A DNA stretch of 48,763 nucleotides from Oscillospiraceae bacterium (GTDB lineage Bacteria; Bacillota; Clostridia; Oscillospirales; Oscillospiraceae), in the NCBI GenBank assembly GCA_021771265.1, contig JAETPK010000007.1:1-48763 (forward strand), in the 5' to 3' direction. The position numbers and the translations under genes are program-made. This document shows positions 41,955 to 48,763 of this stretch, piece after piece (the first letter of the stretch is position 1; each line of letters begins with the position of its first letter). The notes below the pieces were generated by a model. It worked only from the letters and a program-made list of their open reading frames with translations, had not been told where the DNA came from and did no database searches.

Positions 41955-42908
41955 ATGAAACACTATAAATCTGTATTCTGCGCCGTTTTGGCGGCAGTCC
42001 TGCTGACCGCCTGCGGCGCCTCCGCCCCCAGTGAGGAACCCGCTCCCTCTCCGGTGGCCGTGACCTTTACCGACGCTCTGGGCTATGAGGCCGTCATTGA
42101 GCGCTGGGACCGGGTGGTATCCCTGTACGGCAGCTTTGCCGAGACCTGGCTGCTGGCCGGTGGACAGCTGGTGGGCACCACCAGCGACGCCATTGAGGAA
42201 CGGCAGCTGGACCTGGGCGAGGCGGCGGTGGTAGGCACCGTGAAGGAGCCCAATCTGGAGGCGGTCATCGCCGCTGAGCCGGATTTTGTCATTCTGGCGT
42301 CGGACATCGCCGGACAGGCGGAGCTGCACCAGGCCCTGGCGGACGCCGCCATTCCCCACGCCTATTTCCGCACAGACACCTTTGACGAATACCTCTCCAT
42401 GCTGGAGCTGTTCTGCTCCATGACCGGGCGTCAGGACCTGTACCAGCAAAACGGCCTGGCGGTCCAGGCACAGATCCAGGAGGTCCTGGACACCGTCGCC
42501 GGCCAGCCCCAGCCCACGGCCCTGCTGCTCCGGGCCTATTCCACCGGCGCCAAGGCCAAGGGGGACGACAACCTGGCCGGCGTCATCCTGCGGGACCTGG
42601 GGGCGGACAACCTGGTGACCCGCCATGAGAGCCTGCTGGAGGATCTGAGCCTGGAGGAGATCATCGCCGCCGACCCGGACTTCATCCTGGTGACCACCAT
42701 GGGCTCCAGCGACGAGGCCGCCATGGCCTATATGGAGGAGACCTTCGGCTCCAATCCCGCCTGGGCGGGCCTCTCCGCCGTGAAAAGCGGGCGGTATGTG
42801 CTGCTGCCCCGGGAGCTGTTCCACTACAAGCCAAATGCCCGATGGGGGGAAAGCTATGCCTATCTTGCCAAAATCCTGTATCCGGACCTGGCCGCCCAGC
42901 TCTCCTGA
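41955..42908 (+). CDS. ABC transporter substrate-binding lipoprotein (iron-siderophore/heme/B12 type)
   Basis: Lipobox LLTACGAS; periplasmic-binding fold motifs; KPNARWGESYAYLA. Confidence 0.88.
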   Translation: MKHYKSVFCAVLAAVLLTACGASAPSEEPAPSPVAVTFTDALGYEAVIERWDRVVSLYGSFAETWLLAGGQLVGTTSDAIEERQLDLGEAAVVGTVKEPNLEAVIAAEPDFVILASDIAGQAELHQALADAAIPHAYFRTDTFDEYLSMLELFCSMTGRQDLYQQNGLAVQAQIQEVLDTVAGQPQPTALLLRAYSTGAKAKGDDNLAGVILRDLGADNLVTRHESLLEDLSLEEIIAADPDFILVTTMGSSDEAAMAYMEETFGSNPAWAGLSAVKSGRYVLLPRELFHYKPNARWGESYAYLAKILYPDLAAQLS

Positions 42909-43893
42909 GCGGCGGGCGGCGGTGCTGGCCCTCCTGGCGCTGGCCCTCTGCGCCGCCGCGGCCCTGAGCCTTCGGTACGGCAGTCAGAACTATTCCCTTG
43001 CCCAACTGCTGGAGGCCCTGCGCAGCGGCGACGCCGATGACCCCGTCCGCCGCACCCTGTTTTTCGTCCGCATTCCCAGGACTGTGGCGGCGGCGCTGGC
43101 AGGCGGCGCCCTGGCGCTGTCCGGTGCCCTTATGCAGGCGGTGCTGAACAACACCATGGCCAGTCCCAATGTCATCGGTGTCAACGCCGGCGCCGGCTTT
43201 GCCGCGCTGCTGACGGCCACGTTTTTCCCCGGCGCCGGACGGATGCCCATGGCCTCCTTCCTGGGGGCTTTTCTCACCGCGCTGTTCATCTATCTGCTGG
43301 CGGTGCGGGCTGGCCTGTCCCGCACCACCCTCATTCTGGCGGGTCTCGCCGTCAGCAGCATCCTCACCGCCGGCAGCAACACCATCACCCTGCTGGCGCC
43401 GGACAGTCTGACCGGCGCCTCCAGCTTCATGATGGGCGGCTTTTCCGGCGTGACCCTGGCCGCCGTGGGCCGCAGCGGCTGGTATCTGGCCATCGGCGCC
43501 GCCCTGGCCCTGTTTCTCTCCGTGGAGCTGAACGTGCTCCAGCTGGGGGAGGAAAGCGCCGCCAGTCTCGGGCTCCATGTGGGCCGGGTGCGGTTTCTGG
43601 CCATTCTTGCCGCCGCCCTGCTGGCAGGCGCCGCCGTCAGCTTTTCAGGGCTGCTGGGCTTCGTGGGGCTGCTGGTGCCCCATATGACCCGGCGGCTGGT
43701 GGGCAGCGACAACCGCTGGCTGCTGCCTGCCGCCGCCTTGCTGGGCGGCGCCTTCGTGCTGGTCTGCGACGTGCTGGCCCGGGTGCTGTTCGCTCCCTTT
43801 CAGTTGCCGGTGGGCATCGTTATGTCCCTGCTGGGCGGTCCGTTTTTCCTGTACCTGCTGCTGCGCCGGAAGGGGGGCCGCGTCTATGCTTGA
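42856..43893 (+). CDS. FecCD-family ABC transporter permease (start uncertain)
   Basis: RIPRTVAAALAGGALALSGALMQAVLNNTMASPNVIGVNAGAGF; GLLGFVGLLVPHMTR. Confidence 0.92.
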   Translation: MPILPKSCIRTWPPSSPERRAAVLALLALALCAAAALSLRYGSQNYSLAQLLEALRSGDADDPVRRTLFFVRIPRTVAAALAGGALALSGALMQAVLNNTMASPNVIGVNAGAGFAALLTATFFPGAGRMPMASFLGAFLTALFIYLLAVRAGLSRTTLILAGLAVSSILTAGSNTITLLAPDSLTGASSFMMGGFSGVTLAAVGRSGWYLAIGAALALFLSVELNVLQLGEESAASLGLHVGRVRFLAILAAALLAGAAVSFSGLLGFVGLLVPHMTRRLVGSDNRWLLPAAALLGGAFVLVCDVLARVLFAPFQLPVGIVMSLLGGPFFLYLLLRRKGGRVYA

Positions 43894-44644
43894 GCTTCGC
43901 GGCGCCGCCGCCGGCTACGGCTCCAGCCCGGTATTGCGGGAGATATCCTTCACCGTTCCCAAATGCTCTCTGACGGCCCTCATCGGCCCCAACGGCTGCG
44001 GCAAGACCACCCTGCTGCGCACAGCCGCCCGGCAGCTCCCTTTGCTGGCGGGAGAGATTCTTCTGGATGGCCGGTCTCTCTCCTCCTACGGGCGGACGGA
44101 GTTTGCCCGGAAGGCCGCCTTTATGCCCCAAGTCCGTTCCGTGCCCGCCATCTCTGCGGGCGCGTTGGTGGCCCATGGCCGTTTCCCTCACCTGGGCTTT
44201 TCCCGGCGGCTCCGTCCGGAGGACCGAATGGCGGTCCAGGCGGCCATGGAGGCCACCGGCGTGGCGGCTTGGGCCGACCGGGACCTGCGGGCACTCTCCG
44301 GCGGTGAACGCCAGCGGGTATATCTGGCCATGGTCCTGGCCCAGGACGCGGACCTCATCCTTCTGGATGAGCCCACCACCTATCTGGACCCTGGGCGGCA
44401 ATTTGAGCTGCTGGACCTCATCGCCTCTCTGCCCGGCCGGGGCAAGACTGTGGTCATGGTCCTTCACGACCTGTCCCACGCCCTGCGGTACAGCACCCAG
44501 CTGGTCCTGCTGGAGCAAGGGCGGCTGGTACAGCGGGGCACGCCGGAGGAGCTGTATGCCGGCGGGAAGCTGGACCGGGTGTTCGGCATCCGCTCCCGCC
44601 GGGCGCCGGACGGGTCCTACTACTTTCTGCCTCCCTCTGTCTGA
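43886..44644 (+). CDS. ABC transporter ATP-binding protein (FecE/BtuD-like)
   Basis: GPNGCGKTTLLR, LSGGERQRVYLAMVLAQDADLILLDEPTTYLD. Confidence 0.95.
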   Translation: MLELRGAAAGYGSSPVLREISFTVPKCSLTALIGPNGCGKTTLLRTAARQLPLLAGEILLDGRSLSSYGRTEFARKAAFMPQVRSVPAISAGALVAHGRFPHLGFSRRLRPEDRMAVQAAMEATGVAAWADRDLRALSGGERQRVYLAMVLAQDADLILLDEPTTYLDPGRQFELLDLIASLPGRGKTVVMVLHDLSHALRYSTQLVLLEQGRLVQRGTPEELYAGGKLDRVFGIRSRRAPDGSYYFLPPSV

Positions 44645-44823
44645 GCGAACGCCGCCGTTTCCCGCTTCCACTGCCGGCGCCGGCACAGAAGCGGCCGAAA
44701 CCAGAGCGGCCATGAACGAGGGTGCAAATCCTGTGGTCAATCGTCCATTCCCTTTTCCACCTTCCATTGGTATGATAAACACCATGAGCATCACATCCAT
44801 TTTTTAATAAAGGAGCGTTTTCT

Positions 44824-45843
44824 ATGTCTATTTTAGTCAGCGGCGGCGCCGGTTACATCGGCAGCCACACCTGCGTGGAGCTGCTGGAGGCCGGCTATAA
44901 CATCGTGGTGGTGGATAACCTGTGCAACGCCAGCGAGGAGGCCGTGCGCCGGGTGGAGCAGATCACCGGCAAGACCGTTCCCTTTGTGAAGGCGGACCTG
45001 TGCGATCCCGCCGCCACGGAGGCCCTGTTCGCCCAGTACCCCGGCATTGACGCCGTCATGCACTTCGCCGGGCTGAAGGCCGTGGGCGAGAGCGTGAGAA
45101 AGCCTCTGGAGTACTATACCAACAATCTGGTCAGCACGCTGGTGCTGCTGAACGTCATGCGGGACCACGGCGTGAAAAACTTCGTGTTCTCCTCTTCCGC
45201 CACCGTATACGGAGACCCCGCCAGCGTGCCCATCCGGGAGGACTTCCCCACCGGCGGGACCACCAACCCCTACGGCACCACCAAGCTGTTCATTGAGCGC
45301 ATCCTCACGGACTACTGCAAGGCGGACCCCACGCTGAACGTGGCCCTGCTGCGGTACTTCAACCCCATCGGCGCCCATGAAAGCGGCCTCATCGGCGAGG
45401 ACCCCAACGGCATCCCCAACAACCTGGTGCCTTACATCGCCCAGGTGGCTGTGGGCAAGCTGGAAAAGCTCCATGTCTACGGCGATGATTATCCCACTCC
45501 CGACGGCACCGGCGTCCGGGATTATATCCATGTGGTGGACCTGGCCCAGGGCCATGTGGCCGCCCTGAAGAAGCTGGAGAGCAAGTGCGGCCTGTTCATC
45601 TGCAACCTGGGCACCGGCGTTGGATACAGCGTGCTGGATGTGCTCCACGCCTATGAAAAGGCCTGCGGCAAGGCCCTGCCCTATGTGGTGGACCCCCGCC
45701 GTCCCGGCGACATCGCCGAATGCTACGCTGACCCCCAAAAGGCCTTTGACGAGATGGGCTGGAAGGCCCAGCGGGACATTGAGGACATGTGCGCCTCCAG
45801 CTGGAAGTGGCAGTCCATGAATCCCAACGGCTACCGGGGCTGA
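44824..45843 (+). CDS. galE: UDP-glucose 4-epimerase
   Basis: SILVSGGAGYIGSHTCVELLEAGY, SSSATVYG, NPYGTTKLFIE. Confidence 0.95.
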   Translation: MSILVSGGAGYIGSHTCVELLEAGYNIVVVDNLCNASEEAVRRVEQITGKTVPFVKADLCDPAATEALFAQYPGIDAVMHFAGLKAVGESVRKPLEYYTNNLVSTLVLLNVMRDHGVKNFVFSSSATVYGDPASVPIREDFPTGGTTNPYGTTKLFIERILTDYCKADPTLNVALLRYFNPIGAHESGLIGEDPNGIPNNLVPYIAQVAVGKLEKLHVYGDDYPTPDGTGVRDYIHVVDLAQGHVAALKKLESKCGLFICNLGTGVGYSVLDVLHAYEKACGKALPYVVDPRRPGDIAECYADPQKAFDEMGWKAQRDIEDMCASSWKWQSMNPNGYRG

Positions 45844-45886
45844 GCGTCCGCCCCGCCATATTTTAGACACAAGGAGAGCGATCAAC

Positions 45887-46816
45887 ATGAACAAACCCGT
45901 TCTGGTGGTCATGGCCGCGGGCATGGGCAGCCGCTACGGCGGTCTCAAGCAGGTGGACCCCGTGGGCAGCCATGGCCAGCTCATCATCGACTATTCCATT
46001 TATGACGCCCGCCGCGCCGGTTTCGAAACGGTGGTATTCGTCATCAAGCATGAGATTGAGGAGACCTTCAAGGTCGCCATCGGCAACCGCCTCAGCAAGG
46101 TCATCAACGTGCAATACGCCTATCAGGAGCTGGATGACCTGCCGGAGGGCTACGCTGTCCCCGAGGGCCGGAAAAAGCCCTGGGGCACCTGCCATGCCAT
46201 TCTGGCCGCCCGCCATCTGGTGGATGGGCCCTTCGCTGTGGTGAACTCCGACGACTATTACGGTCCCGAGGCCTTCCGGGCCATTTACGACTATCTGAGC
46301 CGGCACCCCGACCGTCCCGGCTGCTATGAATACGCCATGGTGGGCTATCAGCTGGGCAACACCGTCACGGAAAACGGCCACGTGTCCCGGGGCGTCTGCA
46401 CGGAGGACGGCGAGCATTTCCTACGGACCGTCACGGAGCACACCCACATTGAAAAGGACGGGGCCAACGCCCGCTGCACCGAGGACGGCGGCGCCACCTG
46501 GACTTCCCTGCCCGGGGACACCATCGTGTCCATGAACCTGTGGGGCCTCACCAGCAGCTTTTTCGGCCAGGCCTGGGAGCGCTTCCCCGCCTTCCTGGAC
46601 AAGGCCCTGGCGGAGGACCCGCAGAAGGGGGAATACTACCTGCCCAGTGTCATCAGTCAGCTCATTGCCGAGGGAAAGGCCCGGGCCAAGATCCTGCGCA
46701 GCGCCGACAAGTGGTACGGCGTCACCTATCAGGAGGACAAGCCCACCGTGGTGGCAGCCATTGCCGAAAAGACCGCCGCCGGCATCTATCCTGACGACCT
46801 GTGGGCAGAGGGCTGA
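45887..46816 (+). CDS. Sugar-phosphate nucleotidyltransferase family protein
   Basis: VLVVMAAGMGSRYGGLKQVDPVG; VVNSDDYYGPEAF. Confidence 0.88.
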   Translation: MNKPVLVVMAAGMGSRYGGLKQVDPVGSHGQLIIDYSIYDARRAGFETVVFVIKHEIEETFKVAIGNRLSKVINVQYAYQELDDLPEGYAVPEGRKKPWGTCHAILAARHLVDGPFAVVNSDDYYGPEAFRAIYDYLSRHPDRPGCYEYAMVGYQLGNTVTENGHVSRGVCTEDGEHFLRTVTEHTHIEKDGANARCTEDGGATWTSLPGDTIVSMNLWGLTSSFFGQAWERFPAFLDKALAEDPQKGEYYLPSVISQLIAEGKARAKILRSADKWYGVTYQEDKPTVVAAIAEKTAAGIYPDDLWAEG

Positions 46817-46837
46817 GTCTTTCCAGATGATAAGATG

Positions 46838-46873
46838 ATAAGACCGGAGAGCCGTTTGGCTCTCCGGTCTTAT
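46838..46873. terminator. Bidirectional terminator between convergent genes
   Basis: Perfect 16-bp stem ATAAGACCGGAGAGCC-gttt-GGCTCTCCGGTCTTAT. Confidence 0.85.
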
Positions 46874-46887
46874 ATTTTCTGATGTTC

Positions 46888-48387
46888 TCAGTCAATCGGC
46901 TTCATTGTGGGGAAGAGAATGACCTCCCGGATGGTGTCGGCACCGGTGAGGAGCATCACCGTGCGGTCGATGCCCATGCCCATGCCGCCCGTGGGGGGCA
47001 TGCCGTATTCCAAGGCATTGAGGAAATCCTCGTCCAGCATCTCCGTCTCATCGTCTCCCCGCTCCCGCTGCTCCACCTGCTTTTCAAAGCGCTGGCGCTG
47101 GTCGATGGGGTCGTTTAGCTCGGAATATGCGTTGGCCAGCTCGCTGTGGCAGATAAACAGCTCAAACCGCTCGGTGAGCCGGGGGTCCGCCGGAGAGCGC
47201 TTGGTCAGGGGGGAGACCTCCACGGGGTACATGGTGATGAAGGTGGGCTGGATGAGCTTTTCCTCCACCTTCTGGTCGAAGCAGGCGTACAGGGCGTTGC
47301 CCCAGGTCTTCTCAGCGGCGGCGGCCAGTTCCACGCCGCAGGCCTTGGCGGCGGCCACAGCCTCCGCGTCATCGGTGATGGCGCCGAAGTCGATGCCCAC
47401 ATACTCCTTCACGGCATCCACCATGGTCAGCCGGCGCCAGCCGGGGGTCAGGTCGATCTTCTCTCCCATCCATTCCACCTCATAGGTGCCCAGGATCTTC
47501 TGGGCGGCGCCGGAGATGATGCCCTCGGCGATATCCATCATGCCGTGGAAATCCGTGTAGGCCTGGTACAGCTCCACGGTGGTGAACTCGGGGTTATGCT
47601 TGGGGTCCATGCCCTCGTTGCGGAAAATGCGGCCGATCTCATACACCCGGTCCATGCCGCCCACGATGAGCCGCTTCAGGGGCAGCTCCGTGGCGATGCG
47701 CATATACATATCGATGTCCAGGGTGTTGTGGTGGGTGATGAAGGGCCGGGCGGCGGCACCGCCGGCGATGGTGTTCAGCACCGGGGTCTCCACCTCGATA
47801 TAGCCCATGCCGTCCAGATAGTCCCGCATAAACTTGATGAACTGAGAGCGGATGATGAAGTTCCGCTTCACCTCAGGGTTCACCATCAGGTCCACGTACC
47901 GCTGGCGGAACCGCAGCTCCTTGTTCTGTAGGCCGTGGAACTTCTCTGGCAGGGGCAGCAGAGACTTGGACAGCAGGGTGATGTTCTTGGCGCGGACGCT
48001 CATCTCGCCCCGCTGGGTGCGGAATACCTCGCCGTCCACGCCCACGATGTCGCCGATGTCGAACTTCTTGAACTTTTTGTACACCGCCTCGTCCATTTCG
48101 TCCTGGCGGGCGTACAGCTGGATGCGTCCGTCACGGTCCTGGAGATCGCAGAAGCTGACCTTGCCCATGCCCCGCTTGCTCATGAGGCGGCCGGCAATCT
48201 TCACAGCCTGGCCCTCCATGGCGTCGAAGTTGTCCTTGATCTGCCGGGAGGTCGTGTCCCAGTCGAACCGGGTCTCCCGGAAAGGGTCCTGGCCCTCGGC
48301 CTGGAGGGCGGCCAGCTTCTCCCGGCGGACCTTAGTCTGCTGGCTCAGGTCCTGCTCCGGCTGCTGGTTCATCTTTTGTTCAGCCAT
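46888..48387 (-). CDS. lysS: Lysine-tRNA ligase, class II
   Basis: RLMSKRGMGKVSFCDLQDRDGRIQLY, FRNEGMDPKHNPEFTTVELYQAY, GGMGMGIDRTVMLLT. Confidence 0.96.
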   Translation of the reverse strand: MAEQKMNQQPEQDLSQQTKVRREKLAALQAEGQDPFRETRFDWDTTSRQIKDNFDAMEGQAVKIAGRLMSKRGMGKVSFCDLQDRDGRIQLYARQDEMDEAVYKKFKKFDIGDIVGVDGEVFRTQRGEMSVRAKNITLLSKSLLPLPEKFHGLQNKELRFRQRYVDLMVNPEVKRNFIIRSQFIKFMRDYLDGMGYIEVETPVLNTIAGGAAARPFITHHNTLDIDMYMRIATELPLKRLIVGGMDRVYEIGRIFRNEGMDPKHNPEFTTVELYQAYTDFHGMMDIAEGIISGAAQKILGTYEVEWMGEKIDLTPGWRRLTMVDAVKEYVGIDFGAITDDAEAVAAAKACGVELAAAAEKTWGNALYACFDQKVEEKLIQPTFITMYPVEVSPLTKRSPADPRLTERFELFICHSELANAYSELNDPIDQRQRFEKQVEQRERGDDETEMLDEDFLNALEYGMPPTGGMGMGIDRTVMLLTGADTIREVILFPTMKPID

Positions 48388-48397
48388 GTTCTTCTCC

Positions 48398-48763
48398 TTA
48401 CCGCTCGATCTTGCGCACCGTGTAGTTGATGGCGCCCCGGGGCGCCTCCACCGTGACGGTGTCTCCCTCCTTGGCGCCGATGAGGGCCTTGCCGAAGGGG
48501 GATTCCTCGGAAATGATACCGTGCATGGGATCGGCCTCCTGTGAGCCCACGATCTTATAGGCGGGCAGCTCCTTGCCGCTGGCGTCCGCCACCGTCACCT
48601 TGCAGCCGATGGTGACCACATTGGTGGGGGCGTTGCTCTCGTCCACGATGACCACATGCTGCAGGATCTCCTCCAGCTCGGCAATGCGGGAGTACAGCTT
48701 GCCCTGCTCGTTTTTGGCCTCGTCATACTCGCTGTTCTCGGACAGGTCGCCAAAGCCCCGGGC
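48398..48763 (-). CDS. greA: Transcription elongation factor GreA, 5' part beyond window end
   Basis: C-terminal GreA 'EADPMHGIISEESPFGKALIGAKEGDTVTVEAPRG'; reading frame continues through DLSENSEYDEAKNEQGKLYSRIAELEEIL to the window edge. Confidence 0.93.
   Translation of the reverse strand, partial: ARGFGDLSENSEYDEAKNEQGKLYSRIAELEEILQHVVIVDESNAPTNVVTIGCKVTVADASGKELPAYKIVGSQEADPMHGIISEESPFGKALIGAKEGDTVTVEAPRGAINYTVRKIER

Noticed and set aside
46826-46843. Short gatgataa direct repeat after the nucleotidyltransferase gene
   Set aside because: Only about two imperfect copies, adjoining a terminator hairpin; no reason to assign function.
1-48763. CRISPR arrays, tRNA/rRNA genes, insertion sequences
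   Set aside because: No regularly spaced direct repeats, no tRNA-like CCA-proximal/T-loop blocks and no transposase motifs were recognised by eye; a computational scan would be needed to exclude them fully.

Overview
High-GC chromosomal window, probably from an Oscillospirales/Clostridia-type Firmicute (inferred from gene content: SpoIIIE/FtsK, T-box, sortase B, YjbQ). I support about 47 protein-coding genes. Most are on the minus strand, and no rRNA, tRNA, CRISPR array or intact transposon was seen. Main blocks: udk; birA and sortase B; a partial type IV pilus/pseudopilin operon (pilT, four small pilin-like ORFs, pilC/gspF); a BTAD regulator; an NhaC-family transporter; a uracil/xanthine permease; a TipA-like MerR regulator; a PacL-like P-type ATPase; an aminotransferase; spoIIIE; uppP; rnc-acpP-plsX-trmFO-topA-dprA; csoR-copA; a sulfite/nitrite reductase-like gene divergent from an iron-complex ABC transporter; galE; lysS; and greA (cut by the window end). 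The window is rich in cis-regulatory RNA. I recognise a lysine riboswitch (upstream of NhaC), a yybP-ykoY Mn2+ riboswitch (upstream of the P-type ATPase) and a T-box with apparent Ala specifier GCC (upstream of the aminotransferase). The most novel-looking items are: (i) a 22-codon leader ORF whose stop codon overlaps an intrinsic terminator ahead of the uracil permease, resembling pyrBI-type UTP attenuation; (ii) an NhaC/LysW-like transporter with a signal peptide and four CxxC motifs resembling a DnaJ zinc finger; (iii) a CopA-CopZ fusion with an intact internal Shine-Dalgarno and start codon; (iv) a TipAL/TipAS-like internal start; (v) an in-frame (TA)8 tract in a pilus-cluster gene. All calls come from reading the sequence; no database search was run.
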